DNA of 64,000 nucleotides from Gigaspora rosea (Eukaryota; Glomeromycota; Glomeromycetes; Diversisporales; Gigasporaceae), in the NCBI GenBank assembly GCA_003550325.1, contig QKWP01000072.1, positions 1-64,000 on the forward strand. Reading direction: 5' to 3'. The notes below the pieces were generated by a model. The model ran no database searches. It saw nothing but the letters and a program-made list of their open reading frames with translations, and was not told the DNA's origin. Below are positions 12,131-22,781 of this stretch, one piece after another. The first letter of the stretch is position 1; each line of letters begins with the position of its first letter. The position numbers and the translations under genes are program-made.

Positions 12131-13620
12131 CTAATTAACGAAAAACAGATTAAACTCTTTAAGAGCTTGGCATGTTTTCACAAAATTCTTAATACCTAGC
12201 ATGCTTCTAAATGTTTCTTCTATACCATGTAGTATCCAAGGTTCCTGGAGTGACTGGAATGTTAGACCAAGTTTTTTTGCTTTTAAAAAGGTCAAACCTG
12301 TCAAATTGAATTTCCAAATTTTCTTCAGATCATCCCAGTCACCATCTTGCCAAAATTTTTGATCAATGTTTGCTAGAATTATTCCTTGCTTTAGTCTTAA
12401 CAAGGCAAAGTCCTCGTCAGGGCTGTTGTTATTTAACCAGTTATGCAAGTCCGAGATTTGTTTGGAGGTGATTTCATGTATTAATGATTTACAGTTTCCT
12501 AGTTTTGTGTGCTTGATAATGTAATTTCCAGCAGTTATTGGGATTTCCATCTTGTTCTTAAAGAGCATTGTAAAGGGCTTGTGAATATGGTAAAGTTCTT
12601 GATTAGAAAGATGTAAGGACTGAAGTAAATAACTTAGTTTTGGAATAATATATATGTTATTCAGATATGCAAGTTGTGCTACTGTTAACTTCTTTCCAAC
12701 AAGAGCTTTAGTTGCTTGTATGACTATTGATCTGGCTTTGTTTTTAATTAATTTTTCATTAAATTTTGTGTTTATCCAGGTTCCAAGGAATCTTACAATT
12801 TGCTCTTTACTCTCTGCTTTAATTAGCTCTTTTGCAATTACTACCGTTTGCTGCTGGGATTTACACTTTGAATTAAAGACTAGTAGTTTGGTTTTTCTCA
12901 TGATGTGATTCATAGCATAAAAATCCTCTGCTATTCTGATTATTTCTTGCATCTACTCCTTGCTACTTGCTACTCAGGTGGTATCATCTGCATAGGCTAT
13001 TGCTGCTTGTCTCTTGAATAAACTACTATGTTGCCTGAGCAGAGATCTGTAGGAACCGACAGATGGAGGAAGTAACTAAGGCCTGGTAATTTTGTATTCT
13101 AAAGAGCAACAGATCATAAAAGACTCACCAGAGAAGTAGCAAGATCACCTCTCCTTGTTCTATACCCACTGAGGTGATAATTTCACTAGATGTGCCATAG
13201 TGCATAATAATCTTTGACCTCCTTTGATCAAACAAGTTAAGGATGAATGATATTGCTATCTTTGGGACTTTAAGCCTTTGCATTGCAAGCTTGAGCATTG
13301 GAAGTGAAACTGAATCAAAGGCTTTTCTCATGTCTTGAAAGACTAACCAAAGCTCTTTTCTGTTTTCTTTAGCATCTTCTATTATTGAGTTTAGTATGCT
13401 AATAGGTTTTGCAGTCGAATCACCTAGGAGACCAGCAAAATTGGGTCCTGAGAGTATGTTTTTATTTCTGAAAATAGTTGCTAGTCTTTGTGCCTTAATT
13501 CTAGTAACACACTTGCGAAAAGTCTCAAGCAATACTATTGGATGAATACTGTTTAATGATAAGTCCTATATATCTTTTTTGGGAATTGGAAATATTTGGG
13601 CAAGCTTCCACTTTGTAGGT
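12131..13620 (-). pseudogene. LINE 1 ORF2, reverse transcriptase domain
   Basis: Reverse transcriptase copies the element RNA at the nicked target. Visible pieces in order on the minus strand: GLIPTKWKLAQIFPIPKK (about 13610), a stop, LLETFRKCVTRIKAQRL (fingers), LWLVFQDMRKAFDSV (motif A, catalytic Asp, about 13345-13300), VGIEQGE (motif B), a frame break, AYADDTT at about 12996-12976 (motif C with both Asp residues) followed by a stop, then the thumb and connector frame (12952-12131, 273 residues). The catalytic residues are intact; the frame is not. Two stops and one shift make it inactive as written. Confidence 0.85.
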
Positions 13621-13654
13621 ATGAGACCTGAGCCAAGACAGATACTTGCAAAGC

Positions 13655-14637
13655 TTATAAACCATTCATATATTTTTTGCTTGCATTTTTAATTAATAGA
13701 TAGCTGATACCCAACATCCCTGGCGCATTTTGTTCTTGAGATTTGATAGCATTGCTAACCATTCCTCTATTGTTATGGTCATTAATAGGTCTCATACCAT
13801 TCATTCTTAATTTCTTCTTTAGGTGCGTAGATTTGCTCGCATTCCTTGGTAACTTTCTCAACAGAGGTGTTTCTATTTTGGTACTGTGCTTGAAAATGTT
13901 GTTGAGCTTTGTACATAACTTCTACTGGATCTGATATCAAAACTGACTGACCATTTTCACTTTCTAGAATACGGTCTAATTTAATACTTCTGAAGGGTTT
14001 GTCAAAGAGATTTCTGAGCATTCTTTCTTGATCATTTTGAATCATTTTGCATCTAAGATCAGTATACATCTTGATATCACTAAGCTTTTTCTTTTTTCTT
14101 TCTAGTTCCCAATGTCTAAAAAGTACACGCCACCATCTTTTAAGATCATCTAACCACTCTGTGTTCAAGGTACCTGAAAGAACTTGAATCTGAGTATCCA
14201 TTTTGGTATTAACTTCTAAAATAATTTGGTTAGATTTTTTTTAAAGTTCTGCTATCAATTAATTTGTCTATTTTAAACATCTTTACTAGTTTTCTATGTA
14301 ATTTGCTTATTTGTATTGTACTTGTATATAATATCAATCTATTTTTATCATTTTTGCTTTTATATCTACACTTATATTTAGGTTGAGTTCCCTTTATTAT
14401 CCTGTACAGGATATTTCTTTTTGAAGCAAAAATGATTCCTTCTTTGAAGGATTCCCACACTTTATCTATTTCTATTTGAGTTGTGATGCTTGTTTTACCT
14501 AAGTCTGACTCTAACATTTTTATGCTCTTTCTTTGGATAAGAAGCTGTAGAGATCTTCCTGGTAATGTTCCCAGTTTTCTTTATTTGCTTTCTCATATTC
14601 AAAAACTCACCTGTCTTGTTTTTTTATAGCTCGGAGC
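13655..14637 (-). pseudogene. LINE 1 ORF2, linker between endonuclease and reverse transcriptase
   Basis: Frames 14517-14230, 14201-13782 and 13861-13655 hold helical, Lys- and Arg-rich sequence typical of the region between endonuclease and RT. Recognisable pieces are KANKENWEHYQEDL at about 14590-14550 and LKRWWRVLFRHWELERKKKK within 14201-13782. LINE 2 has the equivalent TKENWEQFTEDIQSK at about 45674, which supports the shared origin. The segment begins directly at the 3' edge of the hAT-like insertion. Confidence 0.55.
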
Positions 14638-15209
14638 TAATGTTGTTAGCCAAAATTGTTTTATGCTTGTAGAAATATTTCAACATTTGATATTTAGGCT
14701 GCCAAAATATCTAAATATTGCCGAAATCTTAAATTATGCCGAAATGTCTAAATAATGTCGAAATGTCTAAATAATGTCAAAATATCTAAATTAAGAAATA
14801 TATATGAAAAACATATGGGAGTTGGAGCTGTTAATCAGTCCAACTAAAACCGCTGGTCCTGCGGTCCTCCTTAGAACAGTCTTTTTATAGGACGGACCAA
14901 AAAGACTATCAGTTCGAGCTTTAAATTATTGTAACGAACATATGTAGCCTAATTTTTTGTGATATGAGAAGTTAATTTTTAGAGGCTTAGACAACAATAA
15001 TAAATTTAAATATTTTAAATTAGAGTTTTTCTTATTTAATGTTTATTTTATATTTTGCGAATTATTAATTTGTCTTTGCTTTCAAACTAAACATTAAATA
15101 TTTTTGGATAAATGAAAAATTAGTATTAGCGTTAGCAATTAAGGTTGGATATTTTGATTTTGCTATCACTCACCTTGGTAAAGGCTGGCTCTATCTCCCG
15201 CCCACCATC

Positions 15210-15615
15210 TCTAGTCAGTTGTTGGGCTTTGTGGCTGCAGTGGCAGTGCAAGGACCTATTGGTGGATAGTTAGACTTTGTGGCTGCAGTAGTAGCACACG
15301 GACCTTAATAGTGGATAGTTAGGCACCGCAGCTGCAAGGACCTTATTAATGGATAGTTAGGCTCCACTGATGCAATAGCAGTGCAAGGACCTTATAGTGG
15401 ATGTTTAGGCTTTGCAATTGCAGTAGAAGTGTAAGGGCCTTATTTGTAGATAATTAGGCATTGCGGTTACAGTGGCAGTGCAAGGACCTTATTAATAGAT
15501 AATTAGGCTACACGGCGCTGTACAAGACCTTATTAATGGATAGTTATGCTCTGTGACTGCAATGGCAGTGCAAGGACCTTATTAGTAGTTAGTTAGACTT
15601 CGCAACTGCAGAGAC
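15210..15615. repeat. Minisatellite inside the hAT-like element
   Basis: About eight degenerate units of roughly 45-60 bases. The core is gcagtggcagtgcaaggacc followed by ttattaatggatagttaggc. It is noticeably richer in G and C than the flanks. Unit length varies, so it probably grew by slippage or unequal exchange within this element. Confidence 0.75.
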
Positions 15616-15890
15616 CTGAAACAGATGCTGAGGATAATACCGGGCGTATGTTAGATATCTTTCTTATGCTTGTGTTTTTATGTATTAGTCAAGATGTAGT
15701 TTAGGATCTTGGGTTTAGGAAATTTTGGAACTGAGAGGTCAGTAGTTTATGCGTTCAGCAGGTTGTGAGAATGATTGGTATAGGTTCAAATAATCAGTCC
15801 TAGACTAGAGGTTTTGTCATAGGTATTGATGTTAAAGTATGAACGCTTGAGCTTGTTTGGATAGTGAACCTATTTCTATTAGTGCTGTTA

Positions 15891-16009
15891 ATCAGTCTGT
15901 CTGGTCCGTCTTGGTCCAAAGACTGGCAATCTTTTAAAAAGTTAGACTGGACTGCGGTCCAGGACTGATTAGGAATAATCTGTATGAGACCGGACAGACT
16001 GATTATTAG
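15891..16009. repeat. Small hairpin element within the hAT-like insertion
   Basis: aatcagtctgtctggtcc at the left pairs with gaccggacagactgatt at the right, giving a stem-loop of about 120 bp. A related sequence (aatcagtcc with ggtcctgcggtcc) lies at about 14832-14870. It is possibly a nested MITE. Confidence 0.5.
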
Positions 16010-16739
16010 ACTAATTAAATGTCTATAAATTGCACCAACATATTAATTTATTACCTGTTATTATTATAGACTTTATTCAAATGATTAATTTATTACTCGT
16101 TCATTATATAAAGCTACCTCTAAACAAATGTCTAAATCTGTCTATTATTATTAGAACTAGTATAATAATGCGTACGAATTTTGAAACCATGCATATGATT
16201 TTTGCAGAAATTTTTATGCGAGTATGTTAGCATAATGCAGGTCAATTTATCTCAAGCATTTGGAAGTTCCCAACTGGAAAAATTATTATAAATTATGAAC
16301 AAGTCAAGAGTGGAACAAATTTCCTTAATATTCCAACAATAGAGCATTTTTTATAAACCAGGTATAATATTGCGCATTATGTGCATCATATAAAATGCAC
16401 TGAATATCTTATCACTAATTAAGATTAAATTTATACTTAGTTGTGCTTTGTCTTTAAAGTTCAAAGTGCAGTAGTAATAATATAATATTCAATTGTTTAT
16501 AATAATTTTATTGTTTATATTTAATTTAGACATTTAGTCACATAGTATTTTATTTAGTCAACTATTTAGACATTTAGTCACATAGTATTTATTTAGTCAA
16601 CTATTTAGGCATTTAGTCAAATTTAGACTTTTGACATTTCAAAAAAAAATAATGCCATGTCGAAATATATTTAGACACTAATTGCCTAAATGGTTGACTA
16701 AATTAAGTATTTCGACTAACAACATTACTCGGAGCTGGT

Positions 16740-17480
16740 GGATTTTTTGAGATCAATCTGTGCATATTGAAGCTTGCTGCTGCTAAATTGTAGTCACTTC
16801 TAGTACAAACATCTATATATGAAATATGTGCATCTTCGAAGAGATCTAAAAGGTTCTCTGAGAACCAAATCTGGTCAATTACCTTCCATTAGACCAGGTA
16901 AATTCCTTTCTACTAGGGTTAGCTAGTCTGTAAGAGTCAAAGAAATCCTGTCTTTGCATCCATTTGTGAAGTAGAAATTTTTTGCTATACTGAAGCTCTG
17001 ATTGCGACGATTTGTTTAGGTTCAGATCCAGAATATAGTTGAAGTCACTAAGTATAATGAAATATGAATTTATAGACCTATTCATATACTTGGCAACAAT
17101 CTTTTGTTGGATGCGCTTATTTGTTTCTTAATTATTAGGTGGAATGTAAACTATAATAATGATAAGTTCGCAATTTTTAAGGTAGAAATTTGCTTCTATT
17201 ACGTATTTATTCCATCGATCAATTTTACCAAGATACTTCTGCCATTGCTTATTGATAAGCAGGCCTACTCCTGAGCCTTTCTTTTTTTCTTGATATGCAT
17301 TTGCCCAAAAGCTCATGAAATTCCCATCTCTAGAGTTAGAAAATGGCCCTCCTTGCTACTGATATTAGTTTCAGCCAAACCTAATATATTAATTCTATTT
17401 TCTTCAGCCCATTCCAATAATGTACAAAGTTTTTGGTTGTTTTGTTTAAGACCATTGAGATTGTGACATGCTATTTTGAG
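16740..17480 (-). pseudogene. LINE 1 ORF2, AP-type endonuclease (EEP) domain
   Basis: The domain nicks the target DNA to prime reverse transcription. Readable on the minus strand: LKIACHNLNGLKQNNQKL at about 17490 (start of the fold, Asn), NILGLAETN at about 17395 (catalytic Glu), frame change, MSFWANAYQEKKKGSGVGLL (17316), VYIPPNN, ILSDFNYILD at about 17055 (GDFN-type motif), RKEFTWSNG, LIDQIWFSE, and SDYNLAAASF at about 16800. The last motif is normally SDH; here the His is replaced by Tyr. With the stops and frame shifts, this makes the nuclease inactive. Confidence 0.8.
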
Positions 17481-17673
17481 ACTACTGTCATGATAACTAG
17501 AACTGTTATTAAGGTTATTATAATTATTATATATTGAGTGTTTGCTTTGTATATTATTTATTTTAGTGTTAATGTTCCTGCTTTGTATACTATCATGATA
17601 TGGTGTTTTTGGATAAGATCGCTTGCAGGTAGCTTTGTCTCATCCATGTCCATTAATTCAACTGAGGCGCCCA

Positions 17674-18736
17674 TTAGGAGCGTGAGGGCACCTCTTCCCG
17701 AGATATTTCTAGCTGGTTTAACCTTTTCAAAATTTCTTGCAGTAAGTCAGTTTGGCTAATATTTTCTTTATCTACATGCTTTGGTTTGGAGCCTAAATTG
17801 AATGACTTGCTGGGTTTTGAACGTTCTTTAGAACTAGAACGTGAGCCAGGCTGAGGTCTTTTTTTCTTTGTAAAAATAGAAAAGCCCTGTTTCTCGACTC
17901 CCATTTTCCATTGAGTACTTGAACTGATATTGGTTTTGTCCAACAGGCTTTCTCTTAGTGTATCCTTTTTGTCATGTATATTATTGTGCCTTCTTGTGCC
18001 TATTGCAATTGCGCTTTGCTCTATACTAATTTTGTATTATAACAGTATAATGTAGAATTAATACTGTTTTCTAAGTCTGCTTGAAGCTAAAGTATAACTA
18101 GGCTACACTACTTTGATTGTTGTTACTATTTAAGGGAATGTGAAGTGTTTTCACTTTATGTGTCCTTAGTTGATGAAGAAGTGCTATTTCCGGTGTATGA
18201 TTTGGAATATTTGTAATCTTAGCTTTAAATCTATTTTTTCAATTAGCATTTCCTTATTGAAGAGCCCAGAGTTATTCTACATAATCTACCAGCATCATAG
18301 TGAATTAACCAACAATTTTCTAAAATTGCTTTTTCTTTTTTGCTTCTGTATTCCGGTTTAACTTCTTCAGACTTGGTCTCTTCTCGAACTTGGTCTCTTT
18401 TTCTATTTTCTCTATCTTCTTATTTTCTTCTAGTGACAAGATAAAGCTTTCTATTTGATCTACCAACTCACAATTGCCATAATTAGTAGTACCAGATTCT
18501 GACAAAACCATCGCTAACTGCCTACTAAATTCTCTTTTCTCTTTTAGTTGAACTATCTCTGGAATTTTATTTCTAGTATTATGTATATTACTATATGCTC
18601 CATTTTTAGATTGTGACCAGTCATATATTTCTATTGCATTTCTAATAATATGCACTATTGCTTGATTTGCAATTCCTAAGAAATCTGCAACAACTCTATC
18701 CTTTTGCAATATAAGAATGTTTCGCGTTTCTAGCAA
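17674..18736 (-). pseudogene. LINE 1 ORF1-like region
   Basis: Two frames upstream of the endonuclease: 18736-18320 (138 residues, helical, ending in a Lys-rich tail with RNTEAKKKKQF) and 17943-17674 (89 residues, basic with a Ser/Pro/Lys stretch, then LLQEILKRLNQLEI). They sit where LINE ORF1 is expected. No zinc knuckle or RRM is obvious. The first frame can be extended a few codons upstream (NTIEYLEEFKGLFS) to a stop near 18796. Role inferred from position only: an RNA-binding partner of ORF2. Confidence 0.5.
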
Positions 18737-18984
18737 TGATACTATTTCCTTATCCTGTTTGCTAAATAGACCTTTAAACTCCTCAAGATATTCTATAGTA
18801 TTTTATTACTTGTTATAGTTTTTTGCTGTATTCGTGTTCTATTTGTTTAGGGAGCTTCCAGAAATTACGTAATTTTTTGTTACTAATAAATTTCAAAATT
18901 TTAAACCACACACCCACACCTGATAACCTATTAGCCAATCAAATTTTATATTTTTTTAAAAATTATTTATATGTCCAATTTTTT

Positions 18985-19475
18985 GAATTGATAATAACTT
19001 TTGATCCACTGGTCCGTTTTGTATGATTTAACTACCAAAATGCTCATCTCATGAGACGATTCTAACAAGCCCAAAATCGTTAAAATCTAATTACAGAATC
19101 CCAAGATCTTTCAACTTTTGTGTAATTTTAATAGTGATTTTTTAGAATCACTAAGTAAATTTCTTTAACATTGAATAACTTTTGATCCACTGGTCCGTTT
19201 TGGATGATTTAACTACCAAAATGTTCGTCTCAGTGAGACGATTCTAACAAGCCTAAAATCGCTAAATTCTAATTACAGGATCACAAGATCGATAAAGATT
19301 TGTATTGTAAATAACAATACAAACCATTATCGACCATGTGATCCTGTAATTAGGATTTAGCGATTTTAGGCTTGTTAGAATCGTCTCACTGAGACGAACA
19401 TTTTGGTAGTTAAATCATCCAAAACGGACCAGTAGATCAAAAGTTATTCAATAATAAAGAAATTTACTTGGTATT
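18985..19475. repeat. Long palindrome with an extra direct arm
   Basis: 19153-19311 and 19311-19469 are near-perfect inverted arms of about 158 bases: aagtaaatttctttaacatt pairs with the end aaagaaatttactt, and the centre is gtattgtaaataacaatac. A third, more diverged arm copy in the same orientation as the left arm lies at about 18985-19110. The core contains gatccactggtccgttttg and gtctcagtgagacgattct. A single arm of the same family occurs at about 39802-39925 in inverse orientation. There is no coding capacity. Confidence 0.8.
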
Positions 19476-20312
19476 GTTTACGTGTCCATTGATCAGAAAT
19501 TTTCAGGGTCAGAGCCAAATTCCCAAAATTTCCAAAAATTTTCTAAATTTTTTCGTAAAAGTGTTTACTTCTCTAGGTACACTGTCTTGGCTAATTTCGT
19601 TCTAATAAACTGCTAGTATTTTTGTGTTGGCTTTTCTTTTTATTAGAAGCTTTTGAATAGCTTTTTTAATAAAAATTTAATGTATTTGTGAGTTTTTGTT
19701 TTGACTGATTTTTGGAAAAAGGATCAGTGGAAAGAGTTCATAAATTTTTTTTATTGCACAACTTCACTATTGTGAGCAAAAATATATGAGTTAAACTAAT
19801 AATATTATTCAAAGGTATTAAATTATTTTAAAATGTTCTAATATTTTTTTAAATTAGAAATCATTTTGAAGTGTTTTTTCTAGATGTTCAAATAATTATA
19901 GAAATTATTTGACTTATACTAGAAACAATTCTACTTTTTTAAAAATTATTCTATCTATACTAGAAATTATTTTACTTATTTATATTGTACAATAGTAACT
20001 TGTTTATATTGTATTATAAACATAGAGTTTTTTATAATTATATAGACAGGTTCAAAAATTGGCAAGTCTGTTGATAAATTATAAGATAGGCTTTGTATAA
20101 CTAGCAATAGGTTAATTTAAATAAAAAAAGCATATTAGATTTGGCTAAGTAGTTAGCAGAGTTTCAGAATAGTTTATAGAAATATTCATGTTTGTAGTTA
20201 TATTATTTATTAAGAAGATAAAGAAATATTTGTAATAGTATATAGTTATTAAAGCAAAATTAGGAATTAACTATTATTTTCAAGGGCACACTGTCTTTAT
20301 TTATAATTGTAG

Positions 20313-20528
20313 TAGCTTATGCTGAAATTTGCTTATACTAAAAATTTAAGTTATTTTATTATAAAATTATAAAATTTTAGAGGGCTTTTTCAAAGGTGTT
20401 TTTTTTTATAGTTTGGTTAGGGTTTAGAGTTAGGGTTATTAATAATAAAGTATATATAGATTTAGTAGGTAATATAGATTTAAATAAAAACCCAGATTTT
20501 AGCATAAGCCAATTTTAGTATAAGCTGC
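20313..20528. repeat. Inverted-repeat (MITE-like) element next to the CACTA-like transposon
   Basis: agcttatgctgaaatttgct at the left pairs with the end of the segment, where caattttagtataagct reads back as agcttatactaaaattg. It includes two TTAGGG motifs at 20416-20437. No convincing target duplication was found. Confidence 0.5.
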
Positions 20529-20929
20529 CACACTAAGTATTCAATATCTATTTTTATATAACAAACACTGGTCAAAATTTTTTAATATGATAGGCCGATA
20601 TTGAAAAGATTATAGGCAATATGTAACAAACCAAACATTATAAAATCGAGTAAAGGATATTCTACTAATTAATATAACCATATAAATATCTGCCATCCGA
20701 TATCTTGTTGACATATTAATTTTTTAAAATATAAACCAAAAAAAGGCTGATATTATTAAGGTTGATATAACAACTAAATATTGGCTTACGATATAAACCG
20801 ATATTCTAATGAACAACTATATTATGAGAAGATATAATGCTGAGTAGTTAAACCGCTAATTATAATCAAAATTTATACCAATATTTTATTATTTTACGTT
20901 GATATATAACGATAAATTAGTGATATTAT

Positions 20930-22633
20930 ATACTTCTTAATGATATATTACAGATTCTATTAATTTAATTTTTTAAACAAAATTTAAGCTGATATTTGGT
21001 TGATTGATTTATTTTTCTATTTTCGTTTTCTGATATATTTCTGATTATACACATTAATAGAAGATATTTTACTGAATTTATTAATTATCTCTATTAATCT
21101 TTAATTTAAACAGATGGGCAATGATATATAATGATATTTTTATGATATTATACATTACGCAAAGATATTTAACAGATTCTATTAATTTATTTTTTTAAAC
21201 TAAATTTAAGCCGATATTTGGTTGATTGATTTATTTTTCTATTTTCGTTTTCTGATATATTTCTGATTATACACATTAATAGAAGATATTTTACTGAATT
21301 TATTAATTATCTCTATTAATCTTTAATTTAAACAGATGGGCAATGATATATAATGATATTTTTATGATATTATACATTACGCAAAGATATTTAACAGATT
21401 CTATTAATTTATTTTTTTAAACTAAATTTAAGCCGATATTTGGTTGATTGATTTATTTTTCTATTTTCGTTTTCTGATATATTTCTGATTATACACATTA
21501 ATAGAAGATATTTTACTGATTTTATTAATTATCTCTATTAATCTTTAATTTAGACAGATGGGCAATGATATATAACGATATTTTTATGATATTATACATT
21601 ACGCAAAGATATTTAACAGATTCTATTAATTTATTTTTTTAAACTAAATTTAAGCCGATATTTGGTTGATTGATTTATTTTTCTATTTTCGTTTTCTGAT
21701 ATATTTCTGATTATACACATTAATAGAAGATATTTTACTGATTTTATTAATTATCTCTATTAATCTTTAATTTAGACAGATGGGCAATGATATATAACGA
21801 TATTTTTATGATATTATACATTACGCAAAGATATTTAACAGATTCTATTAATTTATTTTTTTAAACTAAATTTAAGCCGATATTTGGTTGATTGATTTAT
21901 TTTTCTATTTTCGTTTTCTGATATATTTCTGATTATACACATTAATAGAAGATATTTTACTGATTTTATTAATTATCTCTATTAATCTTTAATTTAGACA
22001 GATGGGCAATGATATATAACGATATTTTTATGATATTATACATTACGCAAAGATATTTAACAGATTCTATTAATTTATTTTTTTAAACTAAATTTAAGCC
22101 GATATTTGGTTGATTGATTTATTTTTCTATTTTCGTTTTCTGATATATTTCTGATTATACACATTAATAGAAGATATTTTACTGAATTTATTAATTATCT
22201 CTATTAATCTTTAATTTAAACAGATGGGCAATGATATATAATGATATTTTTATGATATTATACATTACGCAAAGATATTTAACAGATTCTATTAATTTAT
22301 TTTTTTAAACTAAATTTAAGCCGATATTTGGTTGATTGATTTATTTTTCTATTTTCGTTTTCTGATATATTTCTGATTATACACATTAATAGAAGATATT
22401 TTACTGATTTTATTAATTATCTCTATTAATCTTTAATTTAGACAGATGGGCAATGATATATAACGATATTTTTATGATATTATACATTACGCAAAGATAT
22501 TTAACAGATTCTATTAATTTATTTTTTTAAACTAAATTTAAGCCGATATTTGGTTGATTGATTTATTTTTCTATTTTCGTTTTCTGATATATTTCTGATT
22601 ATATATATTAATAGAAGATATTTTACTGATTTT
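20930..22633. repeat. 222-bp tandem array (about 7.7 units) in the left subterminal region of the transposon
   Basis: The landmark ccgatatttggttgattgat recurs at 20989 (first copy reads ctgatat), 21211, 21433, 21655, 21877, 22099, 22321 and 22543, exactly 222 apart. Units are nearly identical. Each carries one CCGATAT and several tgatat words. Two unit subtypes alternate (see findings). The array lies between the transposon end and the 3' end of the transposase, and stops 149 bases before the transposase stop codon. Confidence 0.95.
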
Positions 22634-22781
22634 AGTAATCGACCAGTTTATAAAAATAGGACGTAATTCGGTTATTTACTCATAATAAATTATTTTGATA
22701 ATATATGATTTATACAAATATTTATTAATAATATGTTATATATTTATTAATTATATATTAATCAATAAACTATCGGTCTAA

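Larger units (their letters stand above)
14638..16727. mobile_element. hAT-like non-autonomous DNA transposon inserted in LINE 1 (2,090 bp)
   Basis: The terminal inverted repeat TAATGTTGTTAG at 14638-14649 matches CTAACAACATTA at 16716-16727. It is flanked by the perfect 8-bp target duplication CTCGGAGC (14630-14637 and 16728-16735). An 8-bp duplication is the hAT hallmark. Subterminal regions on both sides carry many copies of a gtctaaat/cgaaat motif (14705-14800 and 16500-16700), as expected for transposase-binding sites. There is no transposase frame. The interior holds a minisatellite (15210-15615) and a small hairpin (about 15891-16009). Removing the element and one target copy restores continuity of the LINE. 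Confidence 0.88.
10090..18800 (-). mobile_element. LINE 1: decayed non-LTR retrotransposon with RNase H, split by a hAT-like insertion
   Basis: On the minus strand the domain order is ORF1-like proteins (18736-17674), AP-type endonuclease (about 17480-16740), linker, reverse transcriptase (about 13620-12950), thumb/connector region, a CxxC motif, RNase H (about 11460-11050) and a conserved C-terminal region (10979-10090). That order defines an APE-type LINE with RNase H. The frame is broken by many stops and shifts. The insertion at 14638-16727 separates endonuclease from reverse transcriptase. No poly(A) tail is visible at the 3' end near 10.09 kb, so that end may be truncated or recombined. 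The 5' limit is estimated from the upstream end of the ORF1-like frame. Confidence 0.85.

Noticed and set aside
20414..20440. TTAGGG-like words (also near 39075 and 54880)
   Set aside because: Only two or three imperfect units inside MITE-like elements. Not a telomere or an interstitial telomere array.
20531..20537. CACTAAG as the left end of the CACTA-like transposon
   Set aside because: No matching CTTAGTG exists on the right side. CACTGGT at 20566 pairs with ACCAGTG at 31359 and has an AAA duplication.
20930..22633. CRISPR-like or centromeric satellite reading of the 222-bp array
   Set aside because: Units are contiguous with no unique spacers, and the array is inside a transposon's subterminal region with the same motif as the other end.
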